DNA of 64,000 bases from Actinomycetes bacterium (GCA_023411615.1 JAEYOR010000002.1:1-64000), one strand, 5' to 3'; shown: positions 43,399-51,675, numbered from the stretch's first letter. Program-made: numbers and translations. The notes: a model not told the origin generated them from the sequence alone.

Positions 43399-44178
43399 GT
43401 GACGTCACGTGAACTTCCGGCCGCCGCGCTGTGGGATATGGATGGCACTCTCATCGACTCGGAGCCATATTGGATTGGCGCGGAGATGGCGCTCGCTGAG
43501 CGCTTCGGTGTCACCTGGACCCGCGAGGACGCTTTATCGCTCGTGGGACGTCCGCTCGATGTCTCCGCCAAGATCTTGCAGGCTGCGGGCATTGCCTTGC
43601 CGATTGACGCCATCGTCGAGGACCTCCTGGGTCAGGTGACCGCCCGCGCTCGCGCGCACCTGCCGTGGATGGACGATTCGCGGCAATTGCTTGAGGCGCT
43701 TCACAACGAAGGGATTCCTTGTGCGCTCGTCACAATGTCACGGGGTGACTTCGTTGAGACCTTCCTCGATGCCGCGGGTGCCATGTTCGACACGGTCGTG
43801 ACGGGGGATCAGGTGTTGCACGGCAAGCCCGACCCTGAGGCGTACCTCCTTGCGGCGAGGCGACTCGGCGTCAACCCCACCGATTGCGTCGCCATTGAAG
43901 ACTCGGCGGCAGGCGTGCGCAGCGCTCATGCATCGGGTGCGCGCACGATCGGCGTCATTCGCCACGTCGACGTCCCGCAGCTTGACGGGATCGCACGGGT
44001 GACATCACTCGCCGCCGTGACTGTTGACGATGTGCGCGCTTTTGCGCGAGGGGAGATGCCTCACTCACTCGCTTCCCGGGGCGCTCGTGTGGCCGAGGAC
44101 GGGCCGAACTCCGGTCGCGGATTCGACGGCGTCGCGGTCGAGGGCAGGGGGAGTGCCGCCAAACTCGGGACACAGTGA
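43399..44178 (+). CDS. HAD superfamily phosphatase (beta-phosphoglucomutase-like)
   Basis: HAD hydrolase of 259 aa with the nucleophile motif WDMDGTLIDSEP (Asp13, Asp15), a helical cap (residues 25-85), VTMSRG for motif II, GKPDPEAYLLAARRLGV and IEDSAAGVRSAHASGA for motifs III and IV. The core ends near residue 222; the last 38 residues lie opposite the 3' end of the RecB-like gene and look non-conserved. The GTG start follows a TAGACT box. Substrate (sugar phosphate or other) is unknown. Confidence 0.88.
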   Translation: MTSRELPAAALWDMDGTLIDSEPYWIGAEMALAERFGVTWTREDALSLVGRPLDVSAKILQAAGIALPIDAIVEDLLGQVTARARAHLPWMDDSRQLLEALHNEGIPCALVTMSRGDFVETFLDAAGAMFDTVVTGDQVLHGKPDPEAYLLAARRLGVNPTDCVAIEDSAAGVRSAHASGARTIGVIRHVDVPQLDGIARVTSLAAVTVDDVRAFARGEMPHSLASRGARVAEDGPNSGRGFDGVAVEGRGSAAKLGTQ

Positions 44179-44919
44179 CTGGAATGAGCACCATCCGCAC
44201 AGGCGTGAGGGACGAGCAGGGAAGTCACCCCGCTGCGCGCACGAGCGGATATCTGACCAGCGGTCGCGAATCTCGGCCTCCACTGACGCGACGTCTGCCT
44301 CGGTGGGTCGAAGTTCCTTGACTCCGCCGTCACGTAAGTAAAGCAAGCGCATGAGGGCCGGGATGCGGCCGTGCGCCCGCTTGACGAGCAGTGCGTAGAA
44401 GCGCATTTGGAAATCAGCTTGCGCTCCGTATCCCGCACGGGGAGCCGCGCCCGATTTGTAGTCAACAATCCGGATCGCGCCGTCGGGCGCCACATCCATA
44501 CGGTCGACGATGCCGCGCACATGAGGTCCATCGTCAAGGGCCGCCTCGATGCGCAACTCGCGCGCTGCAGGCTCAAGGCGTTCCGGGTTTTCCAGGACGA
44601 AGTATGTGCCGAGCCTGGCCCGAGCGTCGTCAAAGAACTCGTGCCGTGCCGCCGAATCGTCGACGAGAGCGGCGAGTGCCGGTTGCTGTGCGACCATCGC
44701 CTCCCAAGCGGGAGCGAGAAGCTCGCGAGATGCGGTGGGTGTGCGTTGAGCGGGCGGAAGGTCGAACAGATTCTCAAGCACCGCGTGCACGAGGGTTCCC
44801 AAGGTTGCAGCGCGCGATGGCGGCTCCGGAACGCGGTCGATTGAGCGCAAACGAAACATGAGCGGACACTGCGCGAAGTCGTTCGCTCGAGACGGGGACA
44901 GGCCGGGCGGTGCGGGCAT
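44065..44919 (-). CDS. RecB-family PD-(D/E)XK nuclease with Fe-S cluster motif
   Basis: A stand-alone Cas4/AddB-like nuclease of 284 aa. Catalytic residues are His45 (LGTLVHAVLE), Asp139 (GIVDRMD) and Asp153/Lys155 (IVDYKSG). Cys18 with Cys241, Cys244 and Cys250 (CGWCSFQSLC) match the iron-staple [4Fe-4S] arrangement. Single-domain copies are widespread in actinobacteria near the proteasome locus. No CRISPR array is nearby, so a Cas4 role is not supported. The gene is leaderless (TAGGCT, 6 nt). Confidence 0.9.
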   Translation of the reverse strand: MPAPPGLSPSRANDFAQCPLMFRLRSIDRVPEPPSRAATLGTLVHAVLENLFDLPPAQRTPTASRELLAPAWEAMVAQQPALAALVDDSAARHEFFDDARARLGTYFVLENPERLEPAARELRIEAALDDGPHVRGIVDRMDVAPDGAIRIVDYKSGAAPRAGYGAQADFQMRFYALLVKRAHGRIPALMRLLYLRDGGVKELRPTEADVASVEAEIRDRWSDIRSCAQRGDFPARPSRLCGWCSFQSLCPEFGGTPPALDRDAVESATGVRPVLGHTSAPGSE

Positions 44920-44925
44920 GCGGCA

Positions 44926-44931
44926 AGCCTA
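44926..44931 (-). promoter_or_regulatory. -10 box of leaderless promoter of the RecB-like nuclease
   Basis: TAGGCT on the minus strand, 6 nt before the ATG at 44919. Confidence 0.5.
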
Positions 44932-44961
44932 GGTGAGTCCACTGACAGCGCCCATTGCGGC

Positions 44962-44967
44962 TACCGT
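44962..44967 (+). promoter_or_regulatory. -10 box of leaderless promoter of the M50 protease gene
   Basis: TACCGT, 6 nt before the ATG at 44974. It and the RecB-like -10 box share one 54-bp divergent region. Confidence 0.45.
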
Positions 44968-44973
44968 GAAGCC

Positions 44974-46071
44974 ATGCCAGAAAAGCGCACCCGGGGTCTT
45001 GTTGTTGGCCGACTCCTTGGGGCGCCAATCATCGTCCAGCCGAGCACGCTCCTCATGCTCGCGCTCCTGTCGTACCTCTTCGCCTCGGCCGCGGGAGAGA
45101 CCACCACGCGGACCTTGTCGATCGGTTTTGTCCTTGCCGTGTCTCTTATCGCGTCGGTGTTTCTCCACGAGGTGGCCCATGCGATTGCCGCACGTGCATT
45201 CGGACGCAAAGTCACCGAGATCGTCTTGACGCTGTGGGGCGGGCACACGAGCTTCGAGAGCAAGAACCTCACCCCCTTGGTGAACGGGGTGACTGCGGCC
45301 GCCGGGCCGGCGATGAACCTCCTTATTGCACTCGGGGTGCGGGGTGCATTGTTCGTCGTCGATCCAGGTGGCCTCACGGGGATGGTGATCTCGTACATCG
45401 CCTGGGCCAATGTGCTGCTCGCGGTGTTCAACGTCCTACCGGGCATCCCGATGGACGGCGGACGGATCCTCGAGTCTCTTGTGTGGCGCATCTCGGGGGA
45501 CCGCAATCGCGGCATGAAAGTCGCCGCATGGGGTGGGCGCGTCGTCTCGGTGGCGGTGCTTGTCTACGCGCTTGGTGCACCGATCGCTCGGGGCCAGAAC
45601 CCGACCTTCGTCGATGTGTTCGCCGGGGTCCTCGTGTTTTCCATCCTGTGGCCGTCCGCGTCCGCCGCCTTGCGTTTTTCTCAGGTGATGATGAAGCGTG
45701 ACGCATTGAGCGTCGCCACCGTGATGCGTCCCGCCGTCGCCGTGCCATATACCGCGACCGTGGCCGAGGCCCGCGAGGCGGCTGCTGGTGTTGCGGACGT
45801 CATCGTGTTGGGCGCCGATTCCTCTCCCGCAGGGCGTTTCGAAGTCGCCGCAACCGATGTCGTCCCCGAGTCGTTGCGCTCAAGCACGCCTTTGCAAGCC
45901 GTGACGACGCCGTTGCCGCGTGGCGCCCATGTGGACGCCGACGCGGGTTCGGATGTCCTGCTCGCGCACGTGCGGCAATGGTGGGGCAAGACCGACGCTC
46001 TCGTCGCGCTCCGGGCCGACGCCGTCGTCGGCATTGTGCGCCTTGCCGACGTCACGGCCGCTCTGGAGTAG
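44974..46071 (+). CDS. Site-2 protease family M50 zinc metalloprotease
   Basis: Intramembrane protease-like protein of 365 aa. The zinc motif is HEVAH (His65, Glu66, His69) in a membrane helix; the third ligand is Asp161 in NVLPGIPMDGGRILE. Helices span residues 20-215. The C-terminal 150 residues resemble a degenerate CBS-type domain (LSVATVMRPAVAVPYTATVAEAREA). No PDZ domain is present, so it fits the SpoIVFB/CBS-type group rather than RseP. Its location before trmI-arc is common in actinobacteria. Substrate is unknown. Confidence 0.9.
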   Translation: MPEKRTRGLVVGRLLGAPIIVQPSTLLMLALLSYLFASAAGETTTRTLSIGFVLAVSLIASVFLHEVAHAIAARAFGRKVTEIVLTLWGGHTSFESKNLTPLVNGVTAAAGPAMNLLIALGVRGALFVVDPGGLTGMVISYIAWANVLLAVFNVLPGIPMDGGRILESLVWRISGDRNRGMKVAAWGGRVVSVAVLVYALGAPIARGQNPTFVDVFAGVLVFSILWPSASAALRFSQVMMKRDALSVATVMRPAVAVPYTATVAEAREAAAGVADVIVLGADSSPAGRFEVAATDVVPESLRSSTPLQAVTTPLPRGAHVDADAGSDVLLAHVRQWWGKTDALVALRADAVVGIVRLADVTAALE

Positions 46072-46076
46072 GCCCG

Positions 46077-46082
46077 TAGACT
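46077..46082 (+). promoter_or_regulatory. -10 box of leaderless trmI-arc promoter
   Basis: TAGACT, 7 nt before the trmI ATG at 46090, just after the M50 protease stop. Confidence 0.45.
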
Positions 46083-46089
46083 TGCCTCT

Positions 46090-47076
46090 ATGGCTTTCCC
46101 TGTTCCCACTGGTGCTGACGCGCGCCGCGGCCCATTCCGAGCAGGCGACAAGGTGCAGCTCACCGATCCAAAGGGACGCCACCACACAATCGTGCTGACC
46201 GAAGGCAAGACCTTCCACACGCATCGGGGCCAGTTCCACCACGACGATCTCATCGGTGCCGCTGAGGGAACAGTCATTCGCAATACGGCTGGTGTCGATT
46301 ACGTGGCACTTCGCCCCTTGCTGAGCGACTATGTGCTGTCGATGCCGCGCGGTGCCGCCGTCGTCTACCCCAAAGACTCTGCCCAGATCGTCGGCTACGC
46401 AGACCTCTACCCGGGTGCACGTGTTCTCGAGGCAGGCGTCGGTTCCGGAGCCCTCACGATGAGCCTGTTGCGCGCAATCGGCGACGGTGGTGTGCTGACG
46501 TCTGTAGAGCGTCGGGAAGACTTCGCCGATATTGCCCGCGCAAACGTCGAGTCCTTCTTTGGTGGCCCACACCCTGCATGGACCCTTGAGGTGGGTGATT
46601 TTGACGATCACGCCCGGCGCATGGCACCCGGCTCGGTCGATCGCGTCATCCTTGACATGCTCGCACCGTGGGAGAACCTCGACGCGGCGGCTCACGTACT
46701 CGCTCCCGGAGGCGTGTTTCTCGCATACGTGGCGACAACGACCCAGTTGTCGCGGCTTGCCGAGGATCTCAAGGCCACCGGTGACTTCACCGAACCCCAT
46801 GCATGGGAGACGATGGCGCGAACGTGGCACCTCGAAGGTTTGGCGGTGCGACCAAATCACCGCATGGTGGGACACACAGGATTCCTCCTCACAACACGGA
46901 GGATGGCACCCGGGGTGGCCGCGCCGCTGCGCCACCGCCGTCCCGCCAAGGGGTCATATCCCACTGATCAAGAATGGTCTCCTGAGGACCTGGGCGAGCG
47001 GCCCGTGTCCGACAAGAAGGTCCGCAAAGTACGGCGCGATGTTGTAGGGACAACCAGCGCCACCGGAGAGGAGTGA
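46090..47076 (+). CDS. trmI: tRNA (adenine-58-N1)-methyltransferase TrmI
   Basis: Class I methyltransferase that makes m1A58 in tRNA. The N-terminal beta-barrel (residues 1-80, ending LRPLLSDYVLSMPRGAAVVYPKD) and the SAM-binding motif VLEAGVGSGALTMSLLRAI are typical of TrmI, with VILDMLAPWENLDAA as motif IV. The 328-aa form carries a basic C-terminal tail of about 50 residues. The stop lies 2 nt before the arc ATG, which makes trmI-arc one operon, as in mycobacteria. Confidence 0.94.
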   Translation: MAFPVPTGADARRGPFRAGDKVQLTDPKGRHHTIVLTEGKTFHTHRGQFHHDDLIGAAEGTVIRNTAGVDYVALRPLLSDYVLSMPRGAAVVYPKDSAQIVGYADLYPGARVLEAGVGSGALTMSLLRAIGDGGVLTSVERREDFADIARANVESFFGGPHPAWTLEVGDFDDHARRMAPGSVDRVILDMLAPWENLDAAAHVLAPGGVFLAYVATTTQLSRLAEDLKATGDFTEPHAWETMARTWHLEGLAVRPNHRMVGHTGFLLTTRRMAPGVAAPLRHRRPAKGSYPTDQEWSPEDLGERPVSDKKVRKVRRDVVGTTSATGEE

Positions 47077-47078
47077 CG

Positions 47079-48485
47079 ATGGCTGACGCCCTCGACACGA
47101 TCGCGGCACTTGAGAAGCGCAATCAGGAACTCTCAAGGCTTCTCGAACAGGCGCGCGATTCCCTCGGTGAGATGCGGACGAAGCTCGCTGAAGCGTCGGC
47201 CCCGCCCCAATCATTCGCGACCTTCGTCCAGTGGGCTGGCAAGCATGCCGACATCGTCGCTAACGGGCGCAGGATGCGTGTCGCGGTGTTGCCTTCCGTG
47301 GGCACTGACCTCAAGCCGGGTGATGAGGTGCTCCTCAACGCGATGAGCGTCATTGTCGGAACGGCTGAGCCCGAACGTGCCGGCCAAGCGGCGATCGTCC
47401 GCGAAGTGATCGACGATGAGCGTGTTCTCGTCGTGGCGCGCGGTGAAGACGAGCGAGTGGCAATCCTCATTGGCGGCAATGCACGCGAGCGTGTCCACGA
47501 AGGCGACACCGTCATCATTGATCCCCGCACAGGCTTTGCGTCCGAGCGCATTGATCGCACAGGCGTTGAGGCGCTGCTGCTTGAAGAGATCCCGGACGTG
47601 GATTTTGATGCGATCGGTGGTCTGCAGGTTCAGATCGAGCGCATTCGCGACGCCATCGAGTTGCCGATCCGCCACCCCGAGCTCTACGTAGAGCATGCGT
47701 TGCAGCCCCCGCGCGGGCTCCTTCTCTATGGTCCTCCGGGCTGTGGCAAGACTCTCATCGCGAAGGCGGTCGCACATTCCCTTGGCGAGGCGACGGGAGC
47801 GGACAGGAGCTACTTCCTGTCGGTGAAGGGGCCCGAACTGCTCAACAAGTACGTCGGTGAGACCGAGCGCTATATCCGCACGATTTTTGAGCGAGCACGC
47901 GCGAACGCGCACACCGGTGCGCCCGTCGTCGTGTTCTTCGACGAAATGGACGCCTTGTTCAGGGCGCGCGGATCGGGAGTGAGCTCCGACATGGAGACAA
48001 CGATCGTGCCGCAGCTGCTCACGGAGCTTGACGGAATCGAATCGCTGTCGAACGTCATTGTCATCGGTGCATCGAACCGCGAGGACATGATTGATCCGGC
48101 AATCCTCCGCCCGGGCCGCCTGGACGTGAAGATCGAAGTGTCTCGACCGGATCCGGCCGCGTCTCGCGACATCCTCGGCAAGTACCTCTCGCCCACGTTG
48201 CCGCTCGCCGAGGAGGAACTCGCAGCGCATGGCGGTGACCGGGACGCCACTGTCGCAACGATGATCTCGGCCACGGTCGACACCCTCTTCAGCGAGAGCG
48301 ATGGCGCGAACTTCATGTCCGGCGCCCTCCTGCGCAATGTGGTGGACAGGGCGAAGACACGGGCAATCAAGCATGTGATCGGTGGAGGTTCGAGAGGCAT
48401 TTCCACCCCTCATCTGCTGGCCGCTGCGACTCAGGAACTCATCGAGGCGCGCGCCGTCGCCGCCCGGGAGGTCGGCGAGTACTGA
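47079..48485 (+). CDS. arc: ARC/Mpa-type AAA ATPase of the Pup pathway, lacking the proteasome-docking tail
   Basis: Hexameric unfoldase for pupylated proteins. In 468 aa it has a short N-terminal coiled-coil (residues 5-40), tandem OB domains (about 45-165) and an AAA domain with Walker A GPPGCGKT (218-225) and Walker B FFDEMD (Asp288, Glu289). The C-terminus is VAAREVGEY: the GQYL/HbYX tail that docks mycobacterial Mpa to the 20S core is not present. It is shorter than Mpa (about 609 aa). ATG 47079 lies 5 nt behind GGAGAGGAG. Its stop overlaps dop by 1 nt. Confidence 0.93.
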   Translation: MADALDTIAALEKRNQELSRLLEQARDSLGEMRTKLAEASAPPQSFATFVQWAGKHADIVANGRRMRVAVLPSVGTDLKPGDEVLLNAMSVIVGTAEPERAGQAAIVREVIDDERVLVVARGEDERVAILIGGNARERVHEGDTVIIDPRTGFASERIDRTGVEALLLEEIPDVDFDAIGGLQVQIERIRDAIELPIRHPELYVEHALQPPRGLLLYGPPGCGKTLIAKAVAHSLGEATGADRSYFLSVKGPELLNKYVGETERYIRTIFERARANAHTGAPVVVFFDEMDALFRARGSGVSSDMETTIVPQLLTELDGIESLSNVIVIGASNREDMIDPAILRPGRLDVKIEVSRPDPAASRDILGKYLSPTLPLAEEELAAHGGDRDATVATMISATVDTLFSESDGANFMSGALLRNVVDRAKTRAIKHVIGGGSRGISTPHLLAAATQELIEARAVAAREVGEY

Positions 48486-50029
48486 TGCGAGTGGTGGGAA
48501 TCGAGACCGAGTACGGGATCACCGACCCGGCCGATCCGGGCGCCAACCCCATTCTGCTGTCATCACTCCTCGTTGCCGCGTGCCGCGAATGGGCGGGGGA
48601 GAGCACGACGCGATGGGACTATGGCGGCGAGGACCCGTTGATGGACCTGCGCGGCATGCGGCGCGATCGCCGCTATGCGACGGCCGACCTCCTCACCGAC
48701 AGCCCCGAGTATTCAGAAGCGAACCGTGGTGTTACCTTGCGCCGACGCCGGGGCTCATGGGAGGACCCTGCTCACCTCAATGCCGTGTTGCCAAACGGCG
48801 CGCGGTTCTACGTTGATCACGCCCACCCGGAGTATTCGGGACCAGAGGTCACCAATGCGCGGGACGCGGTCGTGTGGGACGTGGCGGGTGACCGTATCGC
48901 GCTCGCAGCTGCGGATGTGTTCCGCCGTGATGGCAATGTGTCGCTATACAAGAACAACGTGGACGGCAAAGGCGCGTCGTACGGCACGCATGAGAACTTC
49001 CTCGTCAACCGCGACGTCCCCTTTGAAGTCCTCGCGCGCCGGCTCACTGCGCACCTTGTCACCCGCCAAGTGATGACGGGCGCCGGGCGCGTGGGCCTTG
49101 GTGCTTATGGTGAGAACGCAGGCTTCCAGATATCGCAAAGAGCGGACTACATCGAAACCGAAGTCGGTCTCGAGACCACTCTGCGCAGGCCCATCGTCAA
49201 CACGCGCGATGAGCCTCACGCGGATAGGCGCACGTGGCGCCGCCTTCACATCATCCTCGGCGACGCGAACTGCTTTGAGGTGCCCACATATCTCAAGGTG
49301 GGCAGCACTGCGCTTGTGCTTGCAGCGATCGAGGCGGGCGATGAACGCCTTGATGCCCTCGCTCCCGCAGAACCGGTGGCCGAGGTCGCGGCCGTTTCGC
49401 ACGATCTCACGCTGCGTCACCAATTGGCGCTTGCGTCTGGTGAGAAGGCGACAGCCCTCGAGATCCAACGAGCACTGGTGACGATAGCGCGTGACTATGT
49501 GACGAGCGCGAGTGACGTGGGGGTTGTCGAGCGGTGGGAGCGTGTCCTCGACGCTCTCGCACGAGACCCTTTCGAAGCGGCCCGCGATGTTGAGTGGGTG
49601 GCAAAGCTCCAACTGCTTGGGCGCATGCGTGAGCGTTGGGCGGTGGTACATCCTGACGGCACGCGGGAACTGCCCGCTTGGGACGATGACCGGCTGAAGG
49701 CCGCCGATGTGCAGTGGAGCGAACTCGGTACCGGAATCGCTGCCCGCCTCAGCGCGAGTGGCGCGGTGGAACGCGTGACGAGCGACGCAGAAGTGGCCCG
49801 GGCCATGCGCGTGCCTCCCACGGACACGCGTGCGTGGCTCCGTGGCCGCATGGTTGCGGCACGCCCCGATATCGTTGACGCCGCAAGTTGGTCGACAGTT
49901 GTCGTCGACCGAGACGCGGAGCACGGTCACCTCGAAGTGGTGTCGATTCCCAATCCGCTGACAACGAGCCAACAATTGCTCGACTCCCTGCTCGCCGAGG
50001 CGCCTGCGGCGCCATCCGCTCGCGACTAG
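48485..50029 (+). CDS. dop: Deamidase/depupylase Dop
   Basis: Converts the C-terminal Gln of Pup to Glu and also removes Pup from targets. The 514-aa protein begins MRVVGIETEYGI with the glutamine-synthetase-like ATP site, and has the catalytic Asp111 in FYVDHAHPEYSGPE. The Dop loop region lies before it (about residues 40-80), separating Dop from PafA. RPIVNTRDEPHAD and GSTALVLAAIEAG follow. The ATG overlaps the arc stop. A Dop is required here because the encoded Pup ends in Gln. Confidence 0.95.
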   Translation: MRVVGIETEYGITDPADPGANPILLSSLLVAACREWAGESTTRWDYGGEDPLMDLRGMRRDRRYATADLLTDSPEYSEANRGVTLRRRRGSWEDPAHLNAVLPNGARFYVDHAHPEYSGPEVTNARDAVVWDVAGDRIALAAADVFRRDGNVSLYKNNVDGKGASYGTHENFLVNRDVPFEVLARRLTAHLVTRQVMTGAGRVGLGAYGENAGFQISQRADYIETEVGLETTLRRPIVNTRDEPHADRRTWRRLHIILGDANCFEVPTYLKVGSTALVLAAIEAGDERLDALAPAEPVAEVAAVSHDLTLRHQLALASGEKATALEIQRALVTIARDYVTSASDVGVVERWERVLDALARDPFEAARDVEWVAKLQLLGRMRERWAVVHPDGTRELPAWDDDRLKAADVQWSELGTGIAARLSASGAVERVTSDAEVARAMRVPPTDTRAWLRGRMVAARPDIVDAASWSTVVVDRDAEHGHLEVVSIPNPLTTSQQLLDSLLAEAPAAPSARD

Positions 50030-50032
50030 GCT
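50027..50032 (+). promoter_or_regulatory. -10 box of leaderless pup promoter
   Basis: TAGGCT overlaps the dop stop codon and ends 6 nt before the pup ATG at 50039. No Shine-Dalgarno is present, so pup probably has its own leaderless transcript besides read-through from dop. Confidence 0.5.
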
Positions 50033-50038
50033 GTCCAT

Positions 50039-50224
50039 ATGCCTCAGACCACTTCATCGTCGTCATCTTTTGAAGACGACCTGCCAACACCGGATGTGCA
50101 GGCAGCTCCTGCGGCACAGGCCAATACGGACGCTCTTGACGCACTTCTCGATGAGATTGACGACACCATCCAGACCAACGCGAGCCAGTTCGTCCGCTCG
50201 TTTGTGCAAAAGGGTGGTCAGTAA
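50039..50224 (+). CDS. pup: Prokaryotic ubiquitin-like protein Pup
   Basis: A 61-aa intrinsically disordered modifier that is ligated to lysines. It is acidic and ends SQFVRSFVQKGGQ, the Gly-Gly-Gln terminus that needs deamidation by Dop before ligation. The helix-forming region ALDALLDEIDDTIQTNASQF (residues 32-51) is the segment that binds the ARC coiled-coil. The N-terminal half (MPQTTSSSSSFEDD) is variable in the family. pafA begins 6 bp after its stop, leaving no room for prcB and prcA, which follow pup in most actinobacteria. Confidence 0.96.
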   Translation: MPQTTSSSSSFEDDLPTPDVQAAPAAQANTDALDALLDEIDDTIQTNASQFVRSFVQKGGQ

Positions 50225-50230
50225 GCGCTC

Positions 50231-51637
50231 ATGATGTTCGGCGACGTACCCGCGCCGCTCGATGTCGAACCGGCACGGCGCGTGCTCGGCCTTGAGACAG
50301 AGTTCGGTCTTCACTTTGATGCACCCAAGGCGCGCGCTGTCACCCCGGAAGAGGTTGCCGGTCACCTCTTCCACTCGGTGGTCGAGTGGGGCCGCTCGTC
50401 GAACGTGTTCCTCACGAACGGCTCCCGGCTGTATATCGACGTTGGTGCACACCCCGAGTACGCGACGGCAGAGTGCGATTCAGTGACTCAGCTCATCGAA
50501 CACGACAAGGCGGGGGAGCGGATCGTTCACGATCTCGTCGAATCGGGCGAACGTCGATTGGCATCGGCCGGCCTCGAAGGCACGATCTACCTGTACAAGA
50601 ACAACACGGACTCAGCGGGCAACAGCTACGGCTGCCACGAGAACTACCTTGTACGTCGGCGTGCTGACTTCAAGGCGTTCGCCGCGGTCTTGTTGCCTTT
50701 CCTTGTGAGCCGGCAGATTGTCACGGGCTCGGGATGCATCACCCGCACCCCGCACGGCGCCCATTACAGCTTCTCTCCACGTGCCGATCACATGTGGGAG
50801 GGCCTCAGCTCGGCCACCACGCGCTCGCGACCCATGATCAACACGCGAGATGAGCCTCACGCACATGCCGACTTGTACCGGCGGATGCACGTCATTGTGG
50901 GTGACTCGACAATGGCCGAACCCACCACCTTCCTCAAGGTGGGCGCGACCGACCTGTTGCTCCGGCTCATGGAAGCGCGCATTGCACTGCCGGAACTGGC
51001 GCTCGCAAATGAGATGACCGCAATCCGCACGATCGCCCACGACATCACTGGCACCGCGATTGTCGAACTTGCCGACGGTCGCCACGTCACAGCCGCCGAT
51101 ATTCAAGAGGCGTGTCTTGAGGCAGTGATGGCGCACCTTGGCAGTGTCATCGAAGCCACTGAGGAAGTCGAACAGATCATTGATCTGTGGGGTCGAGGCA
51201 TTGGCGCGGTTCGCGATCAGAACCCTGCAGCAGTCGATACCGAACTTGAGTGGGCGATCAAACTGCGTCTCATCGAGCGGTACCGGGAGCGTCTGGGTTG
51301 CACGCTCGATGACCCGCGCCTTGCTCGCCTTGAGATGGCCTTCCACGACATTTCCCCGGCGCGAGGCCTCTTCAACCGCCTGCAGGCGGATGGCCTCGTG
51401 CGCCGGATGGTGGCCGACGCCGCGATCGAGACAGCGAAGACCGAACCTCCGGCGACAACGCGTGCCGCCTTGCGCGGCCGATTTGTCAGAGAGGCGCTCG
51501 CATCGGGACAGGACTACACGGTCGACTGGGTGCACCTGAAGATTTCAGGGGGAGATCCAAAGACGATTCTTCTCAAGGACCCGTTCAGGAACGTCGACGA
51601 GCGTGTTGACGTTCTCATCGCGGCCATGAGTGCGTGA
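50231..51637 (+). CDS. pafA: Pup-protein ligase PafA
   Basis: ATP-dependent ligase that joins the Glu of Pup to target lysines. The 468-aa protein starts with ARRVLGLETEFGLHFDA (ATP site), and its catalytic base Asp70 lies in LYIDVGAHPEYAT. YLYKNNTDSAGNSYGCHENY and RPMINTRDEPHA are shared with Dop, but there is no Dop loop. The C-terminal domain (about 400-468) is the PafA-type. The gene is directly behind pup. PafB and PafC genes, usual downstream partners, are absent from the window. Confidence 0.96.
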   Translation: MMFGDVPAPLDVEPARRVLGLETEFGLHFDAPKARAVTPEEVAGHLFHSVVEWGRSSNVFLTNGSRLYIDVGAHPEYATAECDSVTQLIEHDKAGERIVHDLVESGERRLASAGLEGTIYLYKNNTDSAGNSYGCHENYLVRRRADFKAFAAVLLPFLVSRQIVTGSGCITRTPHGAHYSFSPRADHMWEGLSSATTRSRPMINTRDEPHAHADLYRRMHVIVGDSTMAEPTTFLKVGATDLLLRLMEARIALPELALANEMTAIRTIAHDITGTAIVELADGRHVTAADIQEACLEAVMAHLGSVIEATEEVEQIIDLWGRGIGAVRDQNPAAVDTELEWAIKLRLIERYRERLGCTLDDPRLARLEMAFHDISPARGLFNRLQADGLVRRMVADAAIETAKTEPPATTRAALRGRFVREALASGQDYTVDWVHLKISGGDPKTILLKDPFRNVDERVDVLIAAMSA

Positions 51638-51675
51638 GTTCCATCCGTACACTGGGCCGGGATCAGGGAGTTGGC

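Noticed and set aside
44065..44919. RecB-like nuclease as Cas4 of a CRISPR system
   Set aside because: No CRISPR repeats, cas1 or cas2 in the window; the family is common as a stand-alone gene in actinobacteria.
44061..44942. Second 293-aa minus-strand frame over the RecB-like gene
   Set aside because: It is a shifted frame of the nuclease gene, rich in Arg/Ser/His, and lacks the catalytic motifs found in the frame ending at 44065.
50225..50230. Possible hidden prcB/prcA genes near pup
   Set aside because: Only 6 bp separate pup and pafA, and no Ntn-hydrolase-type frame is seen anywhere in the window. This does not exclude copies elsewhere in the genome.
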